This document shows positions 1 to 20,814 of a stretch of DNA of 64,000 nucleotides, one piece after another. Location: positions 7,364,273-7,428,272 of the forward strand of contig CM037467.1 of the NCBI GenBank assembly GCA_021014325.1. Direction: 5' to 3'. Position numbers and translations under genes: made by a program. The number at the start of each line of letters is the position of its first letter. The stretch's first letter is position 1. Under the pieces are notes generated by a model. The model made no database searches. It was not told the origin of the DNA and saw only the letters and a list, made by a program, of their open reading frames with translations. The DNA comes from Plazaster borealis. Taxonomy: Eukaryota; Echinodermata; Asteroidea; Forcipulatida; Labidiasteridae.

Positions 1-10224
<10,224 letters not shown>

Positions 10225-10245
10225 AAAACATGCAATAAGCTTTTA

Positions 10246-10251
10246 AATAAA
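10246..10251 (+). terminator. Polyadenylation signal AATAAA for the LRR gene
   Basis: AATAAA lies 22 nt after the stop codon of the LRR protein. The 3' UTR would be very short, so a later signal may be used instead. Confidence 0.45.
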
Positions 10252-11212
10252 CAACGAAGTACAGAACCAGCGGTAACAATATGCCAGCAGCTTAGAGTTG
10301 ATTATAAATTCATAAATAGACTAAACTTTCTCTTCGTTATGAACCGGTATAGCTGTACGTGAGAAATTTAGCGTATTATAGCTAAAGAAAAAGCTACGGG
10401 AGAAGATTAAGAAAAGGTTGATGCCTTCCGTGGTCACTAAGGCCTCAATTAATGTACCTCAACAAAAGTGAGTTGGAAAAGAGCACCTTTATGACTACAA
10501 AAATAATTGTTTTCATAAAAGCTCAAAGTTAACTGCTAACACAGACGACTTGTCCATATGGACGGGTTTTGCCCACAAGGAGAAACACTGGAATGCCATG
10601 GTCTCAATCACTATGGAATTAAAACATTTTATTTGACATAGTGATAGCGGTTTACCCAAGTAGTCTGGCACACCAATTCCACTAATAGACATAGGCCGTC
10701 AACTATAAAAGGACTATAGCCATAAGTGCCAATTGGCCTATTAGGTCATAACTACATGAACCTGGACATCAATGTGTTCTCAACGGGTTCAACTTTACTT
10801 TTTCGCTACATTTATGATAACGTGAAGGGGAACTAAATCTGAGGTTTAATTAATACCACTAAAATACCAGCTGTTCCAACCGTCTTTTACGGGCAACTTA
10901 AGAACAGCTGCATTTTTTCTTTCACGAGGCCGTGGTCTGCCTTGCAAAGTGTATCAATGAATCTTTGTTCTTGAAAATTTTCACAATTTTAATAAATTCA
11001 AACTAAAGAGACTTAGTAAAAAAAAAAGAGAAAAAAAAAGCTTTTTGTGTCATTAGTAAACAAAAGAAAAAAAGGAGCTTTTATGTCATTTTTGCCGAAG
11101 TTTTATTATTATTTTGGTAGATAGTTCCGACTGTTTGTTCGATATTATTATGTGTGGTACAACTTTTCACGCTGAACGTTCTTTCTGGTTTGTTCTGTTA
11201 CTATTATCTAGA
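10252..11212. other. Intergenic stretch without a recognisable gene
   Basis: AT-rich sequence with A-rich tracts near 11018-11070. I see no exon with coding character and no strong repeat. Confidence 0.5.
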
Positions 11213-11577
11213 TTAAAGGAACATTACAGAACTGGTTTTTGCTAACAAAACAGTTAGCACTTTATATAATCTACCATATACATAAACTGACAAACCTGTA
11301 GAAGTTTGAGATCGATCGGCCATCTGGGTCACGAGAAAATAGTGAAAAACCGATTACACATTAATGCATGTGTTATACAATGCATCTGTGAATAAAACGC
11401 TCATGAGCGATTCCAATCGGAAATTAGTTTTATTTATTTCTCATCAAATATGGCATTTCAGACAGAAATATTTCTAGGGATGTTTTCTACTATCATCATC
11501 ATTAGACCGTGTAAGTTTTATGTAAATCTGTGATCTTACAGCAAATTTTAATTACCAGTTCTGTAACGTCCCGTTAA
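11213..11577 (-). mobile_element. TTAA-ended MITE, family A copy 2 (reverse orientation)
   Basis: This is a full-length reverse-orientation copy of 3304-3664. TTAA lies at both ends (11213-11216 and 11574-11577), with the same roughly 22-bp inverted terminus. Confidence 0.8.
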
Positions 11578-12300
11578 ACATATACTTTCATAATACTGTA
11601 TGTTAACTTGTTTTGTTTTGTTTGTATTTGTCATAACAAAAATATGCCATAGTTTATACAGGTGTTGTAAACGCTTGTATATGTTTACTTTTTTCGTATT
11701 GCCGAATAAATAATAATAAGTGAAAATTGTGAGCAAAAATACTTATAGTGCTTTTAGAAGCTGCTGTACTTCTTACCAAGTAAGTTTTTTATGCCATTCA
11801 AAACAAAAATTCAAATTACCAAACGTATTATACCTACATGTAGAAAACCCGTCGATGCCAAAATGTATCGGTTGGTGGCGCTGTGGACCATGCGTCTGGT
11901 ACCCATTTCATTGAACGAGGTTGGAACGTCAGAAAAAAATATGAACCTTCCTAATCACATGTGTCGACCGTGTCGCCCATCCAGCCAGCAGTTAATTGGA
12001 TTGTTGTTTCGATCGCACTCTCAGTGTAAAAATAAGAACAGCCCACCACATTACATTGACCACGCCTGTTTCCAGTCGGCAAGTGTTTCCAGACCTTAGT
12101 GTAACTAATTGTATACTATTTGTAGTAAATTTTAGTAAATTGCTGTCTTCAATATGGCTGGTTCCGTAAGTATTTCGTCTGTCGATGCTTTAGCATGTTA
12201 ACTCAGAACTAAATGTTATCGTTGTTCCGCCCCAATTTGTCAATCACACCATTATAGTACCATAGAAAAAGGTTCTCGAGTCTATCACTCTATGATCGCA

Positions 12301-13439
12301 CCAACTATAGTTGGGACTGGTCCCAACTTGAGTGTTCAAGTTGGGGTGTCCCAATAGTTTGGACAGTATAGTAATTGTACAGGGTACTCTAGGACTAGGA
12401 GCAATTTATTTTCAGAATTAATGTCATCCATGAATATATTTGCCAGGTTTATCACGAATAGCAAAATACCAAGAGAGGGCGCTGTTTTGCCAAGCATGAT
12501 GTTGGGTGTAGTAAAAGGGGGCAACCTGGGAGTTCGGTAGCCTGGGCACACGACGACCGACTGTGTTGTTTATAAAATTGTTGCGATGTTCAAATCATAA
12601 GCTTGTTTCCTTTTTTAGTTTACACAGGGCCTAGCCCTAGGCCATGCTAGCCCCATAGTGCCAAATTCTCTGGACTTCCTCCGATCCTTGGCCCTACGCC
12701 CATGTACCTCCAGGAGGTGACATTTGTTTTTGAAAAGAAACTCACGTTTTTATGCCAAGATTATTTCCCCAGTTGTTACTTTTTGAAGCTCATTTGTGGA
12801 CATCACATTAAGTTGAAAAAGTGCGCGCTCGTTTTGGTGTAATTTATGAAGAAAATCGGCAGCGTTACTGACACGGTTTGACTGCCCGGCATCTGCGATG
12901 TTTGCTAATGCGCTATGGTCTTGGTGCAAGACGTTTCTCGTTTACCTTTCACTCACAGCGTGGTTGACGACCCGCTCATTCAACTCGCCAATAGCGCGCG
13001 GGGCGGTTCGTGGGCTAAAGTCAGTTGTGCGTGTCGTCATTGGCGTGTTGAATGAGCGGGTCGTCATCCGCGCTGTGCGTGAAAGGTAAACGAGAAACGC
13101 CTTGCACCAAGACCATAGCGCATTAGCAAACATCACGGATGCCGGGCAGTCAAACCGTGTCAGTAACGCCGCCGCTTTTCTTCATAAATTACACCAAAAC
13201 GAGCGCGCACTTTTTCGATTTAATGTGCTGTCCACAAATGAGCTACAATAAGTGACAACTGGAGAAAGAATCTCGGCATAAAAACGTGAGTTTCTTTTCG
13301 AAAAACAAATGTCACCTCCTGGAGGTACAGGGCGTGGGGCCAAGGATCGGAGGAAGTCCAGAGAATTTGGCACTATTAATGGGGCTAGGCCGTCCCCAAC
13401 TGTAACACTCAAGTTGGGACCAGTCCCAACTACAGTTGG
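12301..13439. mobile_element. Fold-back element, about 1.14 kb, with long inverted arms
   Basis: Outer inverted repeats of about 48 bp begin CCAACTATAGTTGGGACTGG on the left and close with the complementary sequence at 13439. An unpaired block (about 12355-12636) follows on the left side only. Then two arms of about 360 bp (12640-12998 and 13033-13395) pair almost perfectly around a loop of about 35 bp. The short ORFs on both strands are mirror images of one arm and not genes. I found no convincing target-site duplication. Confidence 0.85.
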
Positions 13440-13898
13440 ACGATTCTACTAGTTGGAACATATAAGGTACTTTTTTGGAAAAAAAATCCATATCCGGCAG
13501 CCCCTTTTCTAAGGGATTTATTTGATTTTTTTAATGGATGTTGGACTTTATTTTCCCTTTTAAAGTGTCACTAGAGCGATTTTTTTTGAGGTTCCCTTTT
13601 CCAATAAAACTGTAGAATGATACTTCATTATGTCACATAAAAAAAATTTAAAAAATTGGTCATTTTGGTCATGCCTAAACAACGATTTTTACAGCCCCAT
13701 TTTTTGCACTCGCCACTCCGAATCGCGAAAAGAGCCCCTGTGCCTCCCCATTCCACGCCCAACTGCGTGACGTCACCGGGTGGATCGGTCTTTTTGTTGA
13801 CACGGACTAACAGCGTCCCACACTGCGTGAACGAGCAACTATTTTCCCTGCGCTCAAGCTTGTTTCGCGAATTCTCGCCCAAATTTCACCATTACTGA
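13440..13898. other. Upstream flank of the P2X7-type remnant
   Basis: Mixed sequence with T-rich runs and a more GC-rich stretch from 13690 to 13870. It contains a perfect CRE palindrome. It may hold the former promoter or first exon of the P2X7-type gene; nothing in it is clearly coding. Confidence 0.35.
13768..13775. promoter_or_regulatory. CRE palindrome TGACGTCA
   Basis: A perfect CREB/ATF consensus lies 150 bp upstream of the first P2X7-type exon. The position suggests a promoter element, but a single 8-mer can occur by chance. Confidence 0.3.
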
Positions 13899-14274
13899 AA
13901 GGAAGATAACAGTGTAACCGAGGAAGTCGTTCATGGTGACAGTGGCGACAGTGGCAGTAATTCTGCTAGTGATTCCAGCAGTTTCAGTTCGCCAGATGAC
14001 GAAGTCGAAGACCAGGATGAGGAAATCCGTGGTGCAGAACCCTACCGGTTCGAGCCACTCGCTCCGGTAGGCCAAGGGTGGAGATGAAGACGAAGTCGAC
14101 CCTGAACAGGACACAATCGGCTTTTAACACCGACATGGTGAGTTGTTTATCAAGATAAAAGGGGATCATAATACACCTGTACATGCCTGGTCTATATTTA
14201 TACGTGAAATATTTCTCATTGCCCGTTACAGTGAATATGAAGTTCGCCGATTGACTACGACTATTTTGTACAAT

Positions 14275-14402
14275 AATAGTGTACATGTACATGTACACAC
14301 ATTATTGCCATGCATATTTCCAAAACAGGGACTACAGTGCGTGTACAATTTACTCGTACATGTACATGTACGTAGATAGTCGTGTACAGAGAGAACATGT
14401 AC
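14275..14402. repeat. GTACATGTAC-rich palindromic tract
   Basis: Within the first intron of the P2X7-type gene, several overlapping copies of the self-complementary word TACATGTA occur, including TGTACATGTACATGTAC twice. Confidence 0.6.
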
Positions 14403-14934
14403 AATAAGTCTAGTTGTAAATTGTGTATGGTTCATGTTTGTGTAATTCCTTTACCTATTAAAAAAAATTAAATTTTTGAAATAAAAGAGATGGAGAAAAT
14501 ATGTTTTGAGTTGGGTTGGATGTGGTGGACCTAGAGTGATGTCTAATAAATTGTCAGGCTTCATTCAAAAATCAAACATGGTACTAATGTCATTAATCCA
14601 GGTTGGTATTTCAATCCCGGATTGTGCGAAAAAACTTGTCTATCCTGAATTACCTTTAATCTCACCCAGCATTCTTATCCAGTTCGATATTTAAATTCAG
14701 TGCACGCTACCCCATGGTAAGTTCAACAATAACAGTAATTTCGGATAAATGTTGTGACACACTCATACACCCCAACAAAATTATAAAAGGGAACCCCCCC
14801 CAAAGAAAAAATAAATAAAAATAATAATAAATCAAATAATAATAACATAAAAAAAAAGACAAAAAAAAAGACACTAGACTGAAAGACAATGTTAAATTAA
14901 TTGTTTCCGCTCCACCCCCCCCAATTATTTTCAG

Positions 14935-15163
14935 GTGTAGTTGTGGACATTGCGTCATGCAACCTGTCATATCAAACTGCATTTGCTGTAAAGAGGTTGA
15001 TGCAGTTAGCACAAAAATGACAGATTTGGGGATCGACCTGGATCTTCCGGACCAATGTTTTAGCCAGCATGAATGGTGTGAAGCGTCCAGCAGTTCTCCA
15101 GACAGCACATTTGCAGTTCCAAGCTCAATATGGGAGAAGGGGTGTACAGGGAACGGTTGACCA
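14935..15163 (+). pseudogene. P2X7-type domain, middle exon with frameshift
   Basis: The first part reads CSCGHCVMQPVISNCICCKE in one frame. From about 15048 the family motif VLASMNGVKRPAVLQTAH is in the next frame, which then runs open to the GTAAGT donor. In the first frame the exon ends at TGA 15158, before the donor. Confidence 0.7.
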
Positions 15164-15565
15164 GTAAGTAGTGTTTCAAGACAAAAGTGAATATATATTT
15201 AAAACTTTGAACTGTTTAATATTACCCATATTGTACATTGAAATAAAGTTCAACAAAAGACATTGTTTTTTTGTCATTCCACCTGCACATAGTTAAAGTA
15301 CACTCATGTACACAGCACATTAAATAGAACATAGAATCAGATCAGAAAAAACCCATTACACAACTGAACTCGACAGAAACTTACAACTTTCCTTCCATTT
15401 TAGAATTATATTGTTTGTATTTGGTCAACAAGATTACATGTAACAGTACAAGGCAGATCTGTTATAATAAACGGCTATACTTTATACTGTATGAACTAGT
15501 AAATTCACAAGTTTCCTCACTTAGTACTTATTTGTTCCATTTACTAATTTCTCATTTATCTCCAG

Positions 15566-15731
15566 GAAATATCAACATGTGGCTTATCGTCAAGTCGTAA
15601 GATGGTGTTTGGGATATTTGGGAAGATTCAACCGGGTTCAACTCCCATCCTGTGTAATGAATACTATCCGATGGACATACCCAAACCCAGATGGTACATA
15701 CAAAGGCTTCAGCTATCCCAAACTGGATTAA
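15566..15731 (+). pseudogene. P2X7-type domain, last exon
   Basis: It is intact: 55 codons including the stop, with VAYRQVVRWCLGYLGRF, LPSCV and a Pro/Gly/Tyr-rich end (GFSYPKLD). These are the most conserved blocks of the domain. Confidence 0.75.
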
Positions 15732-17475
15732 CATTCTTTTTGTCTGCACTTTTCATGTACAATATATTTTTGATGTTTAATTTCACTTTAGACATGGACA
15801 TGCTGATTTGAAGAAAAAAGTAAAGGAACTGCCAAGCTAACAGAAAATTGCAAGAAGGCAGTGTTTTCACATTTTTATGGCACTATAAAGGAAGAGATGT
15901 TGCATGCCTTTATTGACAATCAAACTTGTAAAAGTGAAACTCCACAGTACACATGCTGCCTATTAAGGAAATAACAATACATGTACATTGACAACAAACA
16001 TGATGAAGAATTTGTGATAAATTTATTTATCATAATAGTTGTGTGTAAGTAAACACAGGAAATTGTTGGGCTGTTTTTATTGCTTTGTTAAGAATTATTC
16101 CCTGTGTAACATTTTCTAAACTTTCATTATTCATCATGAAACAGACTGTGGTGCATTGTGATCATATCATAATCGTTAGTCGTTACACCCCTACTTGGTA
16201 TGGAATTTAATCAAACAGCATGTTATTTACAGAGGTAGCAATTAACTTGAATTTGTGGTAGCCCACAGGGCTAGTCATGTCCACATTTTGTAATTACATG
16301 TGTCCTGCACAAAAAGTGTTTTATTTTCAAGATTTACATATTTAAATTATTGAAATACACCACAGAATTTGTTAGTTATGAATTTCAAAAGAAAACTTGA
16401 CTATAGCAGGACTTCAAAAACAACAAATCAGTAGACCGAGAAACAAAGTTGTTGAGCATTATCATGTCCTTCCTGAGATACTGAATTTTTTGGCATTATT
16501 ATAATGCATTTTATTCACTAGCCCATTGGCCAACCAAATGCCCATCAGCTGCTGGCTATGCTCATAAAACCATTAGCCTATGGCTAGAAGTATATTGTCA
16601 CTTTTGACCCATGTGTTTTGAGTTTTTTAATAAAAATGTCCACTTGAAAGTAATTTACACCTCTCATTCATGTACATCTCTGGTACTACCTTTTTGTATC
16701 TTGGCGTAGTGTTGACACTTACATGATATTTTTTGCAACTTTTTTAATCTAAAAATGACAATTTACATCTGTACATGATGTACATTTATACACTACTTCC
16801 CTAATAATGTCACACTTCTTATACTTATACTGTACACTGAACTTTATCATACTTTTGATCTTTTAGCAAATCTTGCTAATAGCAAACGGTAGGCCTACTA
16901 TAGAACTTTTGGATAATGCAGTAAATTTTATAGCTTAAAAGCTGTAAAAACTGTTGTAATTTTGGTTTAATTAGTATGTGATTTTGTATTTGCACACTTT
17001 TTTCAACTTTCTGTTACAATATCAACTTCTGATAAATTGAAAGATTAAAATAAACATTTATTCTATGTCACAGAATATATTTGCTTCATAATTTACATTC
17101 CTTTGGCTTGTTAATTTTAGCCTTCTGTAAAACACTGAACTTTCTAGATACCGTATTAGTTGAGACACATTTTTCTTTATCCTAAATTCGGATTCGATTA
17201 TGCTCAGTTCAAGATTCTATGCAGCCATTTTTTTTTAAGGCATGCAGCCAGGCAGCAAACCACAATTTTCAGTGAACAGGAAGTTTGAGATATATACAGT
17301 GTTTATTTGGGTTGCCAGGAGAATCTACAATTTTCATGATGGTGAAAATAAAGTTTGTGAAGTTTAATGCTGGTTTTCCCTCCATTTTAAATGAATTAAC
17401 CCTACTCACACTTATATGTGTATGAAAAAGGAAATTGTTATACTGCATGTTTATCATCAGTTTTATTTTCTCTTC
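15732..17475. other. Gene-free AT-rich stretch
   Basis: I see no exon-like segment here on either strand. AATAAA-type signals occur (for example near 16629) and could serve the P2X7-type gene. No strong repeat was recognised. Confidence 0.4.
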
Positions 17476-17903
17476 AAATGTCAGTCTTCTTTTTCTTCTT
17501 GTGTGTCTTATCGCTCGACACCGTTCCTGCTGAACTGTGACCGTCACCCTCTATTGTGCTGGACTCTCCAATCTGTATCCCATGTTTCTTGTTTCTCTTT
17601 CGACTCAACACCGTTCCTGTTGAACTCTGACCATGACCCTTCATTGTGCTAGACTCCCCAATCTGTGTCTTCCCATGTTTCTTGTGTCCCTTTCGGCTAG
17701 TCGACGTTTCTGTTGAACTCTGACCGTGACCCTCCATTGTGCTTAACTCCCCAATCAGTGTCTTCCCATGTTTCTTGTGTCCTTTTCAGCTAGTCGACGT
17801 TTCTGTTGAACTCTGACCGTGACCCTCCATTGTGCTTGACTCCCCAATCAGTGTCTTCCCATGTTTCTTGTGTCCCTTTTGGCTAGTCGACGTTTCATGT
17901 ACC
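17476..17903. repeat. 93-bp tandem repeat, about 4.5 units
   Basis: The phrase CTGTTGAACTCTGACCGTGA recurs at 17710 and 17803 and in diverged form at 17617 and 17527, spacing 93, 93 and 90. On the minus strand each unit reads as 31 codons with HKKHGK and ESST-EGHGQSST character, but one unit ends in an in-frame TGA. The repeat lies just past the putative stop of the THAP remnant, so it may be 3' UTR or a decayed coding repeat. Confidence 0.8.
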
Positions 17904-19084
17904 TCATCCGACAAATGAGCTGGCGTACTCGGTGTAGCAGACGTGAGGGTCCAGTCGTTTCAGGTGTTCCTTCAGCATCTAGCAAAAGCAGAATAATGCA
18001 ATCCATTGAGAACAAATTTAAAATTCACCCTTAAACTTCATAACTTGATTTAAATTTATGTTTTTCTTTTTTCTTTTCTTTGGGGGATTACTTTAGAAAG
18101 ACACTCAACTAATATTTCACTCATTATGACCAATAAATAATGTTATCTTTCATGAGCAAAGAACGTATCTCATTTGTCATAATGAATGAAAAAGTGGTGA
18201 GTGAGTGAGTTATTTCTGTTTTATTTGTTATGGACACATGCAGATAGCTTTAAATATTCATCATGTGGTTTTGCTTTTCCTTATCATCCCTGGCCCCACA
18301 TTAATTTTCAAGTTCATACTGCAGCTGCAGCTGCAGCTTATTCAGAGACTATTGAGAGCTACAGGTAACAATGACACGATTATATCAACAATGACGAGAT
18401 GGAAGAAGCTAGCCACTTCTATTTTACAGAGGGATTAGCATAGTAATTGTTTATTGACATAGTGAACACCATGTTTTGCCCGATATCCGGACACCGCTTT
18501 TCCGATCATCATGATCGATCGTTTGATCAAACAATACAGCATAATGCATGACTACCATAAAATATATTTCATAAAAAGGGCCATACAATAATATAACGTG
18601 TCAAAGCCGCATTTTTTTCAAAAACGGGGAAGAACTTCGGCGGCTCGTCCGACCCGATCATCTGCGCGGGAGTCCCCACTCTCCCCATACTGAATTTTAG
18701 TTTTACCTCCCGGTTTCACCAAACACTCCCCGACTTACCTGTGTTTGCTCCTTTTTTCCCCTCCGTTTGGCTCTTTCACTTTCCGGCTTTTCATCTTGCT
18801 TTCCTGCAGACCACGTTGTGGCAGTATTAGGGGCCTTCAGTGTGGGAACTGCACACTTTTTCAGGGCAGTTTTACGGGCGAATCCAAACTCTTGCTTGGC
18901 TTCGCCAATGACTGTTTCCATGCAGTCATCAGTGAAGCGTTGAATGAAGTTAGATCGCGTTGATTTACAAAACGCACCCTCTCCTTCCTAAATTAGCTGA
19001 GTCTCCCAGCAATTTTAGGAAGCTAAGTACCGGATTTTTTTTGGTGTTCCTTGTGCAGCCTCCAACAACACACGTTTTTGGCAT
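17904..19084 (-). pseudogene. THAP-domain gene remnant
   Basis: From ATG at 19084 the minus strand reads MPKTCVVGGCTRNTKKNP, the usual first half of a THAP zinc finger (MPxxC, GC, basic run). An exon at 18987-18739 then reads TRSNFIQRFTDDC, and further on ALKKCAVPTL, matching the THAP closing AVPT motif, before a perfect CAG|GTAAGT donor. The next candidate exon, 17978-17904, adds 24 residues (MLKEHLKRLDPHVC...) and a stop. The C-x-x-H pair that completes the zinc site is F-x-x-R here, and the two THAP halves are separated by a gap too short for an intron or by a frameshift. THAP proteins are DNA-binding and are often derived from P-type transposases. I call it a decayed gene. Confidence 0.5.
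18984..19022. repeat. Near-perfect 39-bp palindrome inside the THAP region
   Basis: CTTCCTAAA at one side and TTTAGGAAG at the other pair around GCTGAGTCTCCCAGC-like centre sequence. It occupies the place where the middle of the THAP domain should be and may be a small insertion. Confidence 0.55.
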
Positions 19085-19213
19085 TTTGAGAGACCTTCAA
19101 CCATCAGGACGTCACTGACGTGAGCTTAACGGCAGGCCTCTTGCATCCGTCCACGCTCGCACACTGCTGTAGTCAGTGATTGCGCAATAACATAAGCAAC
19201 CTAATCCACCTTG

Positions 19214-19221
19214 TGACGTCA
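19214..19221. promoter_or_regulatory. CRE palindrome TGACGTCA upstream of the THAP remnant
   Basis: A perfect CREB/ATF site lies about 130 bp upstream of the THAP ATG (minus strand). GACGTCACTGACGTGA lies nearby at 19109. Promoter function is an inference from position. Confidence 0.35.
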
Positions 19222-19552
19222 TGAATTTTCGAACCAATCAAACGCCCTCAACGGCCAAATGCTCGAAAGTTTCGCCAATCCCCAATAATGACCAACTTTT
19301 TTGATGTGATGTTACTCAAAACCTACGAATCCAAATAACTCGAGTAACTCATAAAACAGTAGTCTGATATAATATCTGCAAGGTGTATAATTGTTTCTGC
19401 TTTCCAAATTCTCACTGTAGTGACACTTTAAAAACATTCTTCTTGAGCCCTGGTTGACTCCCTGACAATCACTCGATAAACGTTGTCAGCGCCATGATGT
19501 TCACTGATGTGCATGATCTTGAAACAGTGGCATTACCCATCTAGTCTTTTTC

Positions 19553-19762
19553 GTGTCGCTGCAGAATTACACGTATGCATTTAAACGTGTACAACGTGTA
19601 CCAACGACTGATTGGCAAAGATCACATGTTCAGCACTTGAAGTGCGCTGCTTATTGCAGCTGGTTCGTGTTGGCAGTGGTGGCGCTGTGTGCAATGAGTA
19701 CCATCTGGATTGCAGCGAGTGCCTTGACTTACAGACTTAAGACTAGCTTGAACAGCGACTAG
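19553..19762 (+). CDS. Possible 69-residue single-span membrane protein
   Basis: A short ORF opens MSLQNYTYAFKRVQRV and contains a hydrophobic run (about residues 37-60, WFVLAVVALCAM...) and a short basic tail. No homologue is recognised. It could be a small integral membrane protein or chance; a minus-strand ORF covers the same bases. Low confidence. Confidence 0.15.
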   Translation: MSLQNYTYAFKRVQRVPTTDWQRSHVQHLKCAAYCSWFVLAVVALCAMSTIWIAASALTYRLKTSLNSD

Positions 19763-19793
19763 AAGACAGGTCATACAGCTCTGTCTTTGACAG

Positions 19794-19805
19794 TGCGCAT
19801 GCGCA
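19794..19805. promoter_or_regulatory. NRF-1-type palindrome TGCGCATGCGCA
   Basis: A perfect 12-bp match to the NRF-1 binding site, common in TATA-less metazoan promoters. An ATG follows 13 bp later at 19818. This makes it a plausible promoter, possibly of the ACBP gene downstream. Confidence 0.4.
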
Positions 19806-19817
19806 TCAGTCAACATC

Positions 19818-19886
19818 ATGGTGCTGACAATGTATGCACGTGTGATTGTCGGCTTGAAGATTCCTCATAAAGTTACACCTTTTCAG
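19818..19886 (+). CDS. Candidate first coding exon (ACBP?)
   Basis: An ATG just after the NRF-1 site opens 23 codons (MVLTMYARVIVGLKIPHKVT...) ending at CAG|GTGACC in phase 0, the phase needed by the ACBP exon at 23319. The peptide is basic with no acidic residue, like a mitochondrial presequence. Ordinary ACBP needs only a few N-terminal residues, so this joining is speculative. Confidence 0.2.
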
Positions 19887-20149
19887 GTGACCTTTTATTG
19901 ACCAGTTTGCCACCTTATTCCCCGTAAAAAAGGTTTATGATTGGGGTGTACAAATAAGTTTGAAATAAAAATACATGCAATGAAGAGTACAACCAAAGCA
20001 CACGTGCATAGCCTAATGTCTTTGCAGCATGTTACTTTAGGTTACCAGACTAATTATGTCTGTTTGCAGGGGCAAGTTCACTTTCAAAAAATCTACTATT
20101 TTGGTGAATAAAATGACAAATTGGCGTCCAATTCTTTCATTTGGGCTGT

Positions 20150-20440
20150 CGGGTTGGTGTAGTGGTATTGTTCCTTGCCTTCCACCTCTAGGACCCCGGT
20201 TCAATTCCCACTGGGGGCACTTTGTTGAATTGGGTTTTCAGTCCCTACTTGATTGCGTGGGTTTTCCCTGGAATAATTATCTGGGGTTTTCCTCCCACAT
20301 CTAACATGTTTAAAACTGAAACTTCCTTCTTTGTCTTCTCTCTATGGGGTTCTTGCTCTTGGCTGTGTATAGTGATTCAGTTCGTTTTTCTGAGAGTCCT
20401 TGGCTTCACAACCAGAATTAATAAATAAAATAAATGAAAT
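20150..20440 (+). mobile_element. tRNA-derived SINE (Gly/Glu-type head)
   Basis: It has an A-box-like GTTGGTGTAGTGGTA and a B-box-like GGTTCAATTCCC. A body with GGGTTTTCC and TTTTCCTCCCACA follows, then an AATAAATAAAATAAATG tail. It is a single full copy in the plus orientation. Confidence 0.65.
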
Positions 20441-20814
20441 AAAATTCAGTACCGGTATGTAATGATTGCTTTACGTGTAAGTTAGTGCCCACGTACATGT
20501 ACATGTGTAAGCTTGTGTGCCAACTCGCACGGCTGTGAGCTATGGCCCATTACCCGTGAGGGATTATTTTCAGTCAAAAAGGTACTTTTTTTTCTAGCAG
20601 ATTTTAATGGCTTGCATTTTTTTTTAAGGTCGTGTTTCAAGTACAATCAGACCAATAGATGTTAACTTTGCATCGGGGATAAAGAATATAATTTGTTTGT
20701 ACCGTTGGCAAGTCGAATACTTGGCTTTTTGATTGAAGATGATGTCGATGCCTAGCATGCCTAGCGTAGTCACCAGCCTCTAAACTTGCTTTTACACCTG
20801 TTTTATTTATAGGG

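Larger units (their letters stand above)
13899..15731 (+). pseudogene. P2X7-type intracellular (zinc-binding) domain gene, frame-broken
   Basis: Exons 13899-14137, 14935-15163 and 15566-15731 rebuild the stand-alone form of the cytoplasmic domain known from the C-terminus of P2X7 receptors. In order: an acidic Ser/Asp-rich leader; EPYRFEPLAP; WCSCGHC split across an intron; CICCKE; VLQTAHLQFQAQYG; then VAYRQVVRWC, a G-L-G-R segment and LPSCV, with a stop at 15729. Cys clusters of this type bind zinc in P2X7. No channel helices are present. Exon 1 has in-frame TGA at 14085 and 14103, with the acidic stretch between them readable only in another frame. Exon 2 changes frame near 15035-15048. Splice sites are intact (GTGAGT, GTAAGT donors; tttcag, ctccag acceptors), which suggests recent decay or assembly errors. 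Confidence 0.72.

Noticed and set aside
12898..13136. Two similar short proteins (MFANALWSWCK...) on opposite strands
   Set aside because: They are the same sequence read from the two arms of the fold-back element.
18297..18372. Plus-strand exon (CTGCAG repeats then a GTAACA donor) as ACBP exon 1
   Set aside because: It has no start codon in frame, and its open frame ends in the wrong phase for the exon at 23319.
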